Part shown: positions 20,330-29,264 of the stretch, in pieces
Numbering within the stretch: position 1 is the stretch's first letter
Layout of the letters: each line of letters opens with the position of its first letter
From: an uncultured Mailhella sp.
Lineage (GTDB): Bacteria > Desulfobacterota > Desulfovibrionia > Desulfovibrionales > Desulfovibrionaceae
Direction: 5' to 3'
DNA length: 61,149 bases
NCBI RefSeq assembly: GCF_944324615.1
Contig: NZ_CALUWY010000010.1
Location: forward strand, 1 to 61,149
Position numbers and translations under genes: made by a program
Notes under the pieces: generated by a model
What the model was told of the DNA's origin: nothing
Seen by the model: only the letters and a program-made list of their open reading frames with translations
The model's database searches: none

Positions 20330-21802
20330 GTGAATGGTGTGAAATTGTTGCAGAATACTCCCGTGGGGGTAAAAGTTCAGCATACTGTCGGATTGTCCAT
20401 GGATTCGGTACTTCTTGAATATATAGAACAGGCTTTTGACGTCTTTCAGGACGGCATCTGGATAAGCGATGCGGATTCCACATGCCTTTTCGTCAATAAA
20501 AAGTATGAGGAACTGAGTGGCTTTACCAGGAAGTGGATGATGGGCAGAAAGGCGACGAGCATTGTCGCCGAAGGTATTTTCGACGTGGCCGTCAACCCGG
20601 AAGTCATCAGTACCGGGAGGCCTGTTTCCAAGATACAGACGCTTTCCAACGGCCGTCATCTGTCCCTGGACGGTTTCCCCATTTTCAACAGGGAAGGAAA
20701 GGTGATCATGTGCATCACCTTCATCCGCGACATCAGCACCATTGTCAATATGGAGAACAGGCTGGCGCAGCAGCGCGAGCTTCTGAACACGCTGGTGCGC
20801 ATCAACAACAGCGCGGGTCTTCAGGCCGGAGAGGACGGGAGCGATTTCATTTTCAGTTCCGCCATGGAGGCCTTTCTTTCCAAGGCCCGCATCATGGCGC
20901 AGACGGATATTTCCATTCTCATTCTCGGGGAAACCGGCGTGGGCAAGGATGTCATGGCCCAGCGCATTCACGCCATGAGCCGTCGGGCGGACAAGCCCTT
21001 CATCAAGGTGGACTGCGGCAGCATTTCCCTGAATCTCATCGAATCGGAACTGTTCGGCTACATAGGCGGGGCCTTTTCCGGCGCGAGCAGGGGAGGGCGC
21101 ATAGGCCTTATCGAGGCCGCCGCCGGGGGCACGGTGTTCTTCGATGAAATAGGCGAGCTTCCGCTCCCGCTTCAGACACGACTTCTGCGTTTTCTGCAGG
21201 ACGGCGTCATCGTGCGGGTGGGGACGAACACGCCCAAGAAGGTGGATGTGCGCGTGGTGGCCGCCACCAACAAGGATCTGGAAAAGGCCGTGAGCCGGGG
21301 GGAATTCCGCAGCGACCTTTACTACCGCCTGAAAATCGCGGTGCTGAACATTCCGCCCCTGCGGAAAAGAAAGGACGACATTCTGCCCCTGGCAAAATTT
21401 TTCTTCCGGTATTTTTCAAGGCGCTACAACAGGCCTCTGACCATGACGGACGAGGTGGAGCCGCTGCTTCTTTCCTACGAGTGGCCCGGAAACGTACGCG
21501 AACTCAAGAGCATGATGCAGGAAGCCGTGGTCACCTGCCCGGAAAGCGAGGTGCGTCCGCATCATCTGCCTATCAAGGCGGGCATCCCCGTGCGGGAGGA
21601 AACGGCCTCTGCCGGGGAGTTCGATTTCGAGGGCAAGGATTATCACGACCTCATGCGGGAGATGGAATGCCGTATGCTGCGCGCCGCCATCGCCCGTTTT
21701 TCCGGCAATATGACGGCGGCGTCCAGAATGCTCCGCATGGACAGAAGCACCATGTTCCGCAAGATACGGGAGCTGGAGAAGCACGGCCTGAAGGTGATTT
21801 AG
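20330..21802 (+). CDS. Sigma-54-dependent transcriptional activator with PAS domain (isethionate regulator, IseR-like)
   Basis: A 490-residue enhancer-binding protein: PAS sensor (about 30-130, AFDVFQDGIWISDADSTCLFVNKKYEELSG), AAA+ core (about 170-400) with Walker A GETGVGKD, sigma-54 contact loop GAFSGA (Ser replaces the usual Thr of GAFTGA), Walker B GGTVFFDEIGELP, R-finger region and a C-terminal Fis-type helix-turn-helix (MTAASRMLRMDRSTMFRKI). The likely target is the sigma-54 promoter at 12541. Start is uncertain: GTG at 20330 has GGGGAAAG upstream; ATG at 20399 fits the PAS start. The stop overlaps the convergent DMT gene by 4 bases. Confidence 0.9.
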   Translation: MNGVKLLQNTPVGVKVQHTVGLSMDSVLLEYIEQAFDVFQDGIWISDADSTCLFVNKKYEELSGFTRKWMMGRKATSIVAEGIFDVAVNPEVISTGRPVSKIQTLSNGRHLSLDGFPIFNREGKVIMCITFIRDISTIVNMENRLAQQRELLNTLVRINNSAGLQAGEDGSDFIFSSAMEAFLSKARIMAQTDISILILGETGVGKDVMAQRIHAMSRRADKPFIKVDCGSISLNLIESELFGYIGGAFSGASRGGRIGLIEAAAGGTVFFDEIGELPLPLQTRLLRFLQDGVIVRVGTNTPKKVDVRVVAATNKDLEKAVSRGEFRSDLYYRLKIAVLNIPPLRKRKDDILPLAKFFFRYFSRRYNRPLTMTDEVEPLLLSYEWPGNVRELKSMMQEAVVTCPESEVRPHHLPIKAGIPVREETASAGEFDFEGKDYHDLMREMECRMLRAAIARFSGNMTAASRMLRMDRSTMFRKIRELEKHGLKVI

Positions 21803-22677
21803 TCTCTTTTCTGCGGCTTACCGGAGAGCAGGGCCAGGCAGATGCCGCCGAGTATGGGCACGGCGCACAGCACAAGGCGCAGCGTGACGGGTTCCGAAAG
21901 AAAGATCACGGCAAGGGCGGCGGTGATGAGCGGCACGCTGAGCTGAATGATGGAAGCGCCGGTGAGGCTGTAGCGCGGCACGATGACGTACCAGAGTATG
22001 TAGCCGAGGGCGGAAGCCAGACCGCCCGCCGCCAGCGCGCAGGCGTAGGCCTCAGGCTGCGCGGGCTTTTCCAGCACCAGCGCCGCAACGCCAGCCGCAA
22101 GGGCGGCGAGGGAGGCGCGGAAGAAGTTGCCCGCCGTGGCCAGAGAGGCGGAGGAGGCGTTTCTGCCGCAGATGCTGTAGCCGCCCCAGGCAAGGCCGGT
22201 GACGACCATGAGCAGGGAGGCTCCCAGGGGCGGAGCCGTGAGACCGGGGGAAAGAAGGGCCAGCAGGCCGGCAAAGGCCATGACAAGCCCGGCCGTCTGA
22301 CGCCCGGAGAGGCGCAGGCCGTGGAGCACTCCCCAGCCCATCATGCCGAACTGCACGGAAATGTTGATGATCAGGGTGCCTGCGGCCGAAGGAATGTTCT
22401 TGTAGGCAAGGGAAAAACAGATCATGTACAGGAAGAGGAAGAGCGCGCCCGGCCAGGAGCTTTCCTGCCAGGCCTGCTTCCATACGGAACCGTGTTCCCT
22501 GCTTCCGTGCACCAGACGGGCGGCGCAGAGAAAGGCCAGCATGGCTGCGGCGGAAAGGCCGCGCACGGCGGTGTACTGCAACGGGTCCATGTCCCAGATC
22601 ACGAGGGCGGCACGGCAGAGAATGGAGTTTGAGGCAAAAAGCGTGAGGCAGAAGGCGGTGGAAAGAAAGAGCGTCAT
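21799..22677 (-). CDS. EamA/DMT-family exporter
   Basis: A 292-residue inner-membrane protein with about ten predicted helices in two EamA repeats (first repeat about 1-135, second about 145-290). Features such as NIPSAAGTLIINISVQFGMMGWG and the closing IIQLSVPLITAALAVIFLSEPVT are typical of DMT amino-acid or metabolite exporters. Start at 22677 places the first helix at the N-terminus; its ribosome-binding site is weak. Convergent with the sigma-54 activator. The substrate is not predictable from sequence. Confidence 0.8.
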   Translation of the reverse strand: MTLFLSTAFCLTLFASNSILCRAALVIWDMDPLQYTAVRGLSAAAMLAFLCAARLVHGSREHGSVWKQAWQESSWPGALFLFLYMICFSLAYKNIPSAAGTLIINISVQFGMMGWGVLHGLRLSGRQTAGLVMAFAGLLALLSPGLTAPPLGASLLMVVTGLAWGGYSICGRNASSASLATAGNFFRASLAALAAGVAALVLEKPAQPEAYACALAAGGLASALGYILWYVIVPRYSLTGASIIQLSVPLITAALAVIFLSEPVTLRLVLCAVPILGGICLALLSGKPQKRD

Positions 22678-23120
22678 GGCAGAACCCGGTATGCTTTGGA
22701 ATGGAAATCTTCCATGCATGTTCCGTGCCGTGCGCGGCGTGTGAACGCACAGGGCCGGATGTTTTTGTTCCTGCTTCTGAAGCGGAAGAGAAGCAGTGCG
22801 GCAAAATCTGAAAAAAGTCGGAAAATTCCACAGGATAGGTGACTGCGGAACATTTTTCCGGGGCTGAGCCGGCATGCGGCGTGCGCTTCCTGCGGGAAGA
22901 CCGCTATGTTCGTACGGCTTTTTCAGGCGGAAAGGCAAGAGGCGTTTTTGCAACAGCAGGCAGGAATGCATAGGCGATATTGCACGGGAAGAATGGAAAT
23001 ATACTGAAAATTTCCATGGTTGTATGGTGAACGGAAGGGCCGCGTCCGGCGGCCTGGCGATGATTTCTTCCTGCGGGCCGTGCCTGAAGAGGCCATGGCC
23101 GGGAGGGACGGGGGACGGCG
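22678..23120. promoter_or_regulatory. Divergent intergenic region (DMT exporter / TauE)
   Basis: No gene seen. An AT-rich inverted repeat TGGAAAT-N9-ATTTCCA (22994-23016) contains GAAATATAC followed by TTTCC, resembling the elements at 11899 and 12500 upstream of the isethionate operon. It lies about 100 bases before the TauE start. Confidence 0.4.
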
Positions 23121-23849
23121 ATGACCATATTTCTGGCATTGAGTTTTGTGGTGGTGGGCTTTCTTTGCGGGGCCACCAGCATAGGGGGCATTCTGCTTAT
23201 TCCGGCCATACAGTACGGCACGGGCATGCCGCTGCCCCTGGCTTCGGGCACGGCGCTGTGCAGCTTTTTCTTCACCGCGGCCGTGGGGTCCTGGCTGCAC
23301 TGGCGGAGGGGCAATCTGAAGAAGGAGCTGGTGCTGCCGCAGTGCCTGGGCGCGCTTTGTTTCAGCTTCTTCGGTGCGCTCACCAAGCATGTGGTGGGGG
23401 ATGTGGCGCTGAACGGCATCCTTGCAGTGCTCATCATTCTTTCCGGCGTGGCGGCGCTCAGGCAGGCCCGTCCCGTGCGCAGCATGGAAACGGAGCGCGG
23501 GCGTTTCCGGTATCTTCTGTTCGTGGGGTCCTTCGTGGGCTTCATGGCCGGGCTTACGGGCATGGGCGGTCCCGTGCTTTCCGTACCCATGATGATCGTC
23601 ATGGGCTTTTCGCCCATGGCCACGGTGGCGGCGGCCCAGCCCTTTCAGATGTTCGCCTGCCTTTCCGGGAGCGTGGGCAACATCATCATCGATCAGATCA
23701 ACTGGCAGGTTGCGCTTTTTTCCGTGGTGCTGCAGAGCGTGGGCGTATGGGCGGGCATCCGTGCGGCGCGCGGCATGAATACCGCGCTCCTCAGAAAGGC
23801 CATTGCGTTTTTGTGCGTGTTCACCGGGGTGTTCATGCTGCTTCGCTGA
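23121..23849 (+). CDS. TauE/SafE (TSUP) family transporter, probable sulfite/sulfonate exporter
   Basis: A 242-residue inner-membrane protein with seven to eight helices. The paired motifs GATSIGGILLIPAI near the N-terminus and GLTGMGGPVLSVPMM in the second half are the duplicated TauE/SafE glycine-rich signatures. Family members export sulfite, sulfoacetate and other organosulfur anions. Being close to a sulfite-releasing isethionate locus, sulfite export is the favoured role (inference). GGGACGGGGG precedes the ATG. Confidence 0.87.
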   Translation: MTIFLALSFVVVGFLCGATSIGGILLIPAIQYGTGMPLPLASGTALCSFFFTAAVGSWLHWRRGNLKKELVLPQCLGALCFSFFGALTKHVVGDVALNGILAVLIILSGVAALRQARPVRSMETERGRFRYLLFVGSFVGFMAGLTGMGGPVLSVPMMIVMGFSPMATVAAAQPFQMFACLSGSVGNIIIDQINWQVALFSVVLQSVGVWAGIRAARGMNTALLRKAIAFLCVFTGVFMLLR

Positions 23850-23871
23850 CGTTTTCCCGGAAAGGGAGCGT

Positions 23872-23904
23872 AAAAAAAGGCCGGAATCGTTCCGGCCTTT
23901 TTTT
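23872..23904. terminator. Bidirectional intrinsic terminator
   Basis: Fifteen-bp stem (23872-23886 with 23890-23904) with TCG loop, A7 left and T7 right, between convergent TauE and aminotransferase genes. Confidence 0.93.
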
Positions 23905-23919
23905 GTGCATCATGCGGGC

Positions 23920-25071
23920 TTATTCGCCGAGAGCCTTGTGGTAGGCTTCCAGCGCCTTTTCAAGGTAGGCGCCTTCGGGCTTTTCGGGCAGGCTCCAGGC
24001 AAGGGCGTGCAGACCGGCGGCAAGGTCGGCCCAGTCCACCCAGCCCATGTGGGCGAGGCGGATGACCTTTTCCTTGAGGTCGCCCTGTCCTGCGGTGAGG
24101 ATGACGGAGCAGTCCTTGTAGGCCTTGGCCACAATGGGGCCTGCAGGCATGGAATCGGGCATTCTGATGCTGGTCAGGCCCCAGGTGTAGCGGCCCTCTT
24201 CCTTGACGAAGAGTTCCAGACCCATGGCCGAAAGCCCGGTTCTGGCCATCTGCGTGAGCGCCCACTGCTTTTTGAAGATATTGTCCATGCCGAATTCCAG
24301 CAGCATGGTCAGCGCCTCGTGCAGGCCCACCAGCAGGCTGATGGGAGAGGTGTAGTGCGTCTGGTTCTTCTCGCAGTTGGCCCTTTCCTGAATGAGGTCA
24401 AAATAGTAGCACTGGGGGCTCACCTGTTCCGCCTTTTTCCAGGCGCGGGGAGAAAGGGCGATGAAGGCCAGACCGGGGGGCAGCATGAGCCCCTTCTGCG
24501 AACCGGTGATGAGGCAGTCTATGCCCCATTCATCCATGGGCACGGGGGAGATGGATACGGCGGAAATACCGTCGGCCACCAGAAGAACATCCCGTTCGCG
24601 GGTGACGGCGGCGATTTCACGCACAGGGTGCAGCACGCCGGTGGAGGTTTCGGAAATCTGCATGAAAACGCCGCGGATGGCGGGGTCGGCGTCCAGCATG
24701 GCGCGGATGTCCTCAGGATCGAAGGATTCTCCCGCGTTTCTGGAAAGCACCACGGGTTCAAGGCCGCGCATCTTCACGATGTCCACCCAGCGGTTGCCGA
24801 AATAGCCCGCCGTGGCCACCAGCACCTTTTCTCCGGGAGAGAACAGGTTGAAGGCCGCAGCCGTCATGCCGCCCGTACCGGAACAGGCAAGGGGAAGCAC
24901 GGGCGAGGAGGTGCAGAACAGCTTTTTCAGCATGACCTGATTTTCGGCCAGAATGGTCTTGAACGCATCCTTGCGGTGATGGGGCAGGGGAGCGGCCATG
25001 GCCAGTCGGACACGGTCGGGAATGGGCGTGGGACCAGGGGTGAGCATACGGGTAGCCTGAATGGAAGACAT
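23920..25071 (-). CDS. Class V (SGAT/AGT-type) PLP aminotransferase
   Basis: A 383-residue fold-type I aminotransferase. N-terminal TPGPTPIPDRV is the alanine-glyoxylate / serine-pyruvate aminotransferase opening; ETSTGVLHP and VADGISAVSISPVPMDEWGIDCLITGSQKGLMLPPGL contain the PLP-contact Asp and the Schiff-base Lys in GSQKG. Possible roles are serine-glyoxylate, alanine-glyoxylate or archaeal-type phosphoserine aminotransferase; sequence alone does not decide. Start at 25071 has AGAGG upstream and matches family length. Single-gene unit. Confidence 0.85.
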   Translation of the reverse strand: MSSIQATRMLTPGPTPIPDRVRLAMAAPLPHHRKDAFKTILAENQVMLKKLFCTSSPVLPLACSGTGGMTAAAFNLFSPGEKVLVATAGYFGNRWVDIVKMRGLEPVVLSRNAGESFDPEDIRAMLDADPAIRGVFMQISETSTGVLHPVREIAAVTRERDVLLVADGISAVSISPVPMDEWGIDCLITGSQKGLMLPPGLAFIALSPRAWKKAEQVSPQCYYFDLIQERANCEKNQTHYTSPISLLVGLHEALTMLLEFGMDNIFKKQWALTQMARTGLSAMGLELFVKEEGRYTWGLTSIRMPDSMPAGPIVAKAYKDCSVILTAGQGDLKEKVIRLAHMGWVDWADLAAGLHALAWSLPEKPEGAYLEKALEAYHKALGE

Positions 25072-25183
25072 GGCGGAACCTCTTGTGCCGGCAACTTGTC
25101 GGAATGTTGTGCGCGGAAAATACGCGCCTTCACGGTATAGAAAAACGCCTCCTGCGGCAAGTTCCGGGGCGGGCGGAAAAGAA

Positions 25184-25213
25184 AGCCCGCGGCATGGTGA
25201 TGTGCCGCGGGCG
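25184..25213 (-). terminator. Intrinsic terminator of the rRNA methyltransferase gene
   Basis: Ten-bp stem GCCCGCGGCA/TGCCGCGGGC (8-base loop) 26 bases after the stop of the 25239 gene; moderate T-rich tract on the minus strand. Confidence 0.75.
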
Positions 25214-25238
25214 TTTTTTCGGGAAAAAGGGCGTGGGC

Positions 25239-26426
25239 TTACGCCGGAAGATGGAAGAGGAAGGCCTTGAGATAGGCGGTTTCCGGCATGGCGGGATGTA
25301 TGGGGTGATCCGGGCCCTGGAAGCCCTGAAAGAGCAGCCTGGCGTTTCTGCGGCGCTTTGCGGCCGCCCGGGTGACGATTGCGCGCAGGGCGTCGGCTTC
25401 CAGATGATGGGAGCAGGAACACGTCATGAGCATGCCGCCGGGCCGGACCAGATCAAGCCCCAGCTCGTTGACGCGGGCGTAGGCTTCCAGCCCCTGCCGG
25501 GCATCCTTTCTGCGCTTGATGAAGGCCGGCGGATCGAGGCAGACCATATCGAAGGTGCGCCCTTCGCGGCGAAGATCGGCCAGCAGGGTGAGGGCGTCGC
25601 CCTGAAGGGTTTCCACTTCGGCTCCCGCCGCTTCGCCGTTCTTCCGGGCATAGGAAAGGGCCTGGGCCGAGGCGTCCAGAAAGCTTACTCTGCCTGCGCC
25701 GTGTTTTGCCGCCAGCGCGCCGAAGCCGCCGGCGTAACAGAAGGCGTCCAGCACATGACAGCCGGGCAGGGACTGCACAAAGGGCGCGAGCGCGGCGCGG
25801 TTCACACGCTGATCGTAGAACCAGCCGGTCTTCTGGCCGCCCTTGAGGGGCAGAACGTAGGTCAGGCCGTTTTCCTCTATCTGAAGCTCTTCGGGAGCTT
25901 CGCCCAGGGCGGAGCGCTGGAAGCGTTCCAGACCTTCCAGATCGCGGGAGGCCACGTCGTTGTCCAGCAGTATGGAGGCGGGGTGCAGCAGCTCGTCGAG
26001 TACGCTCACCAGCTCTTCGGTATGAACGTCCATGCCCGCCGTGGTGATCTGGCAGACGACATGGTCGCCGTGGCGGTCGGCCACAAGGCCGGGCAGAAAA
26101 TCGCCTTCGCCGTGGCAGAGGCGGTAGAAGGGTCTTTGAAACATGCGTTCGCGCAGGGCCAGGGCGTCGGAGAGACGGCGGCGCAGAAGATCCGCATCAA
26201 GGGTTTCCTCCGCCCTGCGGCTGATCATGCGCACGGCAATGAGCGAGGCGGGGTTGACGTAGCCTGTGCCGAGAATCCGGCCGCCGCAGTCGGCCACAAG
26301 CACGGATTCTCCCGGCGTGAAGGAGACGAGCGGGGAACGCTTCACGTCGATTTCGTTGCTGAATACCCACAGATGGCCTGCGCGCAGACGGCGGTCTTCG
26401 CCTTTTTTCAAGAAAACGGTTTCCAT
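25239..26426 (-). CDS. rlmI: Class I SAM-dependent rRNA large-subunit methyltransferase (RlmI-like)
   Basis: A 395-residue protein with an N-terminal PUA domain (VFLKKGEDRRLRAGHLWVFSNEI), an RlmI central domain (DRHGDHVVCQ) and a C-terminal Rossmann methyltransferase: LDAFCYAGGFGALAA, LDASAQAL, LDPPAF and the catalytic-type SCSHH motif. E. coli RlmI makes 5-methylcytidine 1962 in 23S rRNA; the exact base here is inferred. Start at 26426 places the PUA domain at the N-terminus. Own terminator downstream. Confidence 0.9.
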   Translation of the reverse strand: METVFLKKGEDRRLRAGHLWVFSNEIDVKRSPLVSFTPGESVLVADCGGRILGTGYVNPASLIAVRMISRRAEETLDADLLRRRLSDALALRERMFQRPFYRLCHGEGDFLPGLVADRHGDHVVCQITTAGMDVHTEELVSVLDELLHPASILLDNDVASRDLEGLERFQRSALGEAPEELQIEENGLTYVLPLKGGQKTGWFYDQRVNRAALAPFVQSLPGCHVLDAFCYAGGFGALAAKHGAGRVSFLDASAQALSYARKNGEAAGAEVETLQGDALTLLADLRREGRTFDMVCLDPPAFIKRRKDARQGLEAYARVNELGLDLVRPGGMLMTCSCSHHLEADALRAIVTRAAAKRRRNARLLFQGFQGPDHPIHPAMPETAYLKAFLFHLPA

Positions 26427-26493
26427 GGCACAATGATCCGAGTGTGTTGACGGCTTGCGGAAATACGCCGGAAAATCAGGGAAAGGGCATGGC

Positions 26494-26517
26494 GCGGGCG
26501 GCTTTTGAGCCGCCCGC
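26494..26517 (-). terminator. Hairpin terminator after dgkA
   Basis: Ten-bp stem GCGGGCGGCT/AGCCGCCCGC with a TTTG loop, 25 bases after the dgkA stop; weak T tract. Confidence 0.6.
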
Positions 26518-26541
26518 AGAAGATGCGTTCCGGCCGCAGGC

Positions 26542-26916
26542 TTAGAACAGGTTCAGGATGAACATGCACAGCCAGAGCGCGGCATTGACGGCGAGCATGA
26601 GGAACACGGCGGCGGAGGCCATGTCCTTGGCGTTCTTCACGCCGATGTTGTACTCTTTGGTGATGAGATTGAGGGTTTCCTCAATGGCGGTATTGATGAG
26701 CTCCGCCATCATGACGAGAAGCCAGGCTCCCAGGGCGATGAGCCAGGTCGTGACGGGCTTCTGATACACGGCCAGCAGGATGACGAGAAGGATGAGTATG
26801 CCCGTTTCCTGCCGGAAGGCCAGACTGAGGCGGAGCCCCGTGGCGAGTCCGGCCAGGGAATAGCCCGCGGCCTTGAAGATATGGAAGAAGCCTTCCTTGA
26901 AGCGTTCGCTGTTCAT
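26542..26916 (-). CDS. dgkA: Diacylglycerol kinase, prokaryotic type
   Basis: A 124-residue integral membrane kinase with three helices that phosphorylates diacylglycerol (or undecaprenol) for lipid recycling. Conserved active-site elements: FRQETGIL (Glu near helix 1), AELINTAIEETLNLI and KDMASAAVFLM with the E-x-x-N...K-D residues of DgkA. Starts 2 bases after the stop of the upstream gene at 26919, so the two are co-transcribed. Confidence 0.93.
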   Translation of the reverse strand: MNSERFKEGFFHIFKAAGYSLAGLATGLRLSLAFRQETGILILLVILLAVYQKPVTTWLIALGAWLLVMMAELINTAIEETLNLITKEYNIGVKNAKDMASAAVFLMLAVNAALWLCMFILNLF

Positions 26917-26918
26917 GG

Positions 26919-27482
26919 TTACGCCTGCTGCTGCGGTTCGCCGCCGATTTCAAAGGAGCGGAACTGATTGGCCTGACCGTTGGCCTTGGGGCATTCCCTG
27001 CGCAGGTAGCAGATGTCGCATGCGCCGTGGAAGGGATAGGGCGTGAGCACGCTGAACTTGGGCAGCATGGAATGGGTGATGTCCTGATAATCCAGCCCTT
27101 CCTGTGCAAGAACGTCGCGCAGCGTGGCGGTAGGCTCAGGAGCGGGGGCGCAGCCGGCTTCCTCCACTTCGGGCATGAGCTGGTAGATGGCGCACTGGCA
27201 CATGGTCTGGGCAAGGGCGCTCAGGCGGTATCCGTATTCGGAAGATTTGGCCCACTGTTCGTCCACTTCCTTTTCCACGCTTTCTTCCAGCCACAGGGCG
27301 AGGTAGCGGCCCTTGCCGGTTTCCAGCTTGACGGCGTGCAGCAGGGGAAGCCAGCGTTCCCAGGTTTCGGCCAGCTCTTCGACCACCTTGCCGCCGAGGC
27401 GCTTTTCGGAAAGAAGGCTGAGCAGAAGCTCGAAATCGAAGACAGGGCGGACGGGCAGAGTTTCCTTGGTATAGCTGTTCAT
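26919..27482 (-). CDS. Hypothetical protein with C-terminal cysteine cluster
   Basis: A 187-residue, mainly helical soluble protein that I do not recognise. Visible features: an aromatic segment (ERWLPLLHAV...YLALWLEES), a CxC in QTMCQCAIYQ, and near the C-terminus CDICYLRREC (C-x2-C-x5-C), which with the CxC could bind a metal or Fe-S cluster. Start at 27482 has AAAAGGAA upstream; an earlier in-frame start is non-coding in character. It is the first gene of a two-gene operon with dgkA. Confidence 0.6.
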   Translation of the reverse strand: MNSYTKETLPVRPVFDFELLLSLLSEKRLGGKVVEELAETWERWLPLLHAVKLETGKGRYLALWLEESVEKEVDEQWAKSSEYGYRLSALAQTMCQCAIYQLMPEVEEAGCAPAPEPTATLRDVLAQEGLDYQDITHSMLPKFSVLTPYPFHGACDICYLRRECPKANGQANQFRSFEIGGEPQQQA

Positions 27483-27691
27483 AAGAATTCCTTTTGGAGT
27501 GAAGTCGGAGGGCCGGGTTCCTCGGGCCGTCCTGAATGCCCCAATGTGCCGCGCGACAGGCCGTCCGTCAAGTATCCCGGGAGGCTGCGGGCGGCCCTTT
27601 CCGGGCATAAGATCCTTTACTTGCAGGGCTGTTCGGGATATGACGGGATCTTGCGGTCAGCCCGTGAGGCGGCTGCTTCTGAGAGGTTTGC

Positions 27692-28069
27692 ATGAGTCAG
27701 ATCAGATATCCCAGCAGGGTGCGCTACGAGTACAGTCAGGACCCCGACTGCCGCCTTCAGTACACGCACGGCGTGTGGGGCGGCATTAATCCGCAGGGCG
27801 AGATTGAAGTGAATTTTTATGTGGAAAGCGACAAGCTTCCCTCGTTTTCCGAAAGGGCCGTGGAGCCGGACGGAGCCTTCGGCGCGGAAGTGGTGCCCTT
27901 CGATGAGGAAGAGAGGGTCATCAACCGCCACATTCATTCCCGCGTGCTTTTCAACTATCACACGGCCCGTGCGCTCATGGAGTGGCTGGAAGAGAAGATA
28001 GACACGCTGGAAATGGAAGAAAGCGCCAATTACAACCCCGAAGAGGGCACCTCCGAGGTGCAGCAGTAA
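27692..28069 (+). CDS. DUF3467-like small conserved protein
   Basis: A 125-residue soluble acidic protein. The pattern of a strand-rich N-terminal half (GVWGGINPQGEIEVNFYVES) followed by RVLFNYHTARALMEWLEEKIDTLE recalls DUF3467 proteins, in which a strand precedes a single helix; the match is by eye and weak. GAGAGG precedes the ATG. Its stop codon directly abuts the ATG of the DarP gene, so the two form an operon. Confidence 0.6.
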   Translation: MSQIRYPSRVRYEYSQDPDCRLQYTHGVWGGINPQGEIEVNFYVESDKLPSFSERAVEPDGAFGAEVVPFDEEERVINRHIHSRVLFNYHTARALMEWLEEKIDTLEMEESANYNPEEGTSEVQQ

Positions 28070-28375
28070 ATGCCCCGCAGAAACCGTTACCAGATAGGCG
28101 GCGAGGAAGAGAAGGAGCGCGTGAGCCGTTCGCAGAAGAAGCGCGACAGTTCGGCGCTTCAGGAGGTGGGCAGGCGCATTGCCGATATTCCCGCCGTCAA
28201 GAGGGCGCGTCTGCCCCTGCCCGGGGATCTGCGCGACGCTCTGGAGGAATACGACCGTCTTTCCGGCTTCGAGGCGAAAAGGCGGCAGTTTCAGTTCATC
28301 GGCCGCCTCATGCGCGAAGCGCAGGAGGAAGGGACGCTTCAGCCCGTGCTGGACGCCCTTGCCGTGCTGGAATAA
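28070..28375 (+). CDS. Short DarP/YjgA (DUF615) ribosome-associated protein
   Basis: A 101-residue charged helical protein. VSRSQKKRDSSALQEVGRRI is the diagnostic YjgA/DarP opening, followed by LPLPGDLRDALEEYDRLSGFEAKRRQFQFIGRLMR. Enterobacterial DarP (about 180 aa) binds late 50S precursors; this form lacks most of the C-terminal half, as in many delta-proteobacteria. Start codon follows the upstream stop with no gap. Confidence 0.85.
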   Translation: MPRRNRYQIGGEEEKERVSRSQKKRDSSALQEVGRRIADIPAVKRARLPLPGDLRDALEEYDRLSGFEAKRRQFQFIGRLMREAQEEGTLQPVLDALAVLE

Positions 28376-28415
28376 CGTTCTGCCGGGGAAAAATCGGCCG
28401 GACGCATATTTTTGC

Positions 28416-28444
28416 TTGACTGCCGGGGCCGAATCTGGCAAACC
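28416..28444 (+). promoter_or_regulatory. Promoter of tRNA-Ala
   Basis: TTGACT (28416-28421), 17-base spacer, CAAACC as a poor -10 but preceded by TGG (extended -10 like), 12 bases before the mature tRNA 5' end. Confidence 0.5.
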
Positions 28445-28456
28445 TACTTCTGCAAC

Positions 28457-28532
<76 letters not shown>

Positions 28533-28540
28533 GAATTTCA

Positions 28541-28568
28541 GCCGCCTGTACATACAGGCGGCTTTTTT
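28541..28568 (+). terminator. Terminator of tRNA-Ala
   Basis: Nine-bp stem GCCGCCTGT/ACAGGCGGC with an ACAT loop, followed by T6. Confidence 0.92.
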
Positions 28569-28586
28569 CATATCTGAGGAGTAGAC

Positions 28587-29264
28587 ATGACCGGACCGAA
28601 TATACGCATCGACGACGACATGCTTGCCCGGTGCCCGGAATGCCGGCTGGGCTGGCTCATTTATGAGGCGGAACCGGCGGAGACGTGCCCGGCCGTGTGG
28701 GAACGCATGGAAGCCGTGCTGCCCGGTCTGAAGGCCCGGCTGGAAGCAACCCCTCTTGCGGACATGCCCAATCTCGGAGAATCCCGGCGCGCCTACAAGG
28801 CCTGCGGCAAGGATCCGGGCCGCTGGCGCGTTTCTTCGGAGGCGCTGTATCGTCGCGTGCGCCAGGGCAGGGAGCTGTACCGCATCAATTCCGTGGTGGA
28901 TGTGAACAACCTTGTTTCGCTGCAGACGGGCTTTTCTCTGGGCACCTATGACAGGGATCATCTGCACGGGGCGCTCATGCTCAGGCGCGGCCTGCCCGGA
29001 GAGCGCTATGCGGGCATAGGCAAGGACGGTGTGGAGCTTGAGAACATGCCGCTGCTTGCGGATGAGGAAGGCGCGGTGGGCAGCCCCACCAGCGATTCCA
29101 CCCGGGCCATGGTGACGGCGGACAGCCGCAGGTTTCTGACGCTGATCTATTCCTTTTCTTCCCGTAGGGAAGTGGAAAAGGCGCTTGCGCTTGCCTCCTC
29201 CCTTTTTGCGGAACTGGCCGGAGCAGGCGGGATGATGTGCGGCATCGTGGAGAAAGAAGCATGA
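28587..29264 (+). CDS. B3/B4 tRNA-binding-domain protein
   Basis: A 225-residue protein made almost entirely of a B3/B4 domain, the editing module of phenylalanyl-tRNA synthetase beta subunit. Diagnostic stretches: SRRAYKACGKDPGRWRVSSEALYRRV, INSVVDVNNLVSLQTGFSLGTYD and the C-terminal DSRRFLTLIYSF. Free-standing members are presumed to deacylate or bind tRNA or amino acids but are poorly studied. It follows tRNA-Ala by 54 bases (after its terminator) and overlaps the next gene by 4 bases (ATGA). Confidence 0.85.
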   Translation: MTGPNIRIDDDMLARCPECRLGWLIYEAEPAETCPAVWERMEAVLPGLKARLEATPLADMPNLGESRRAYKACGKDPGRWRVSSEALYRRVRQGRELYRINSVVDVNNLVSLQTGFSLGTYDRDHLHGALMLRRGLPGERYAGIGKDGVELENMPLLADEEGAVGSPTSDSTRAMVTADSRRFLTLIYSFSSRREVEKALALASSLFAELAGAGGMMCGIVEKEA

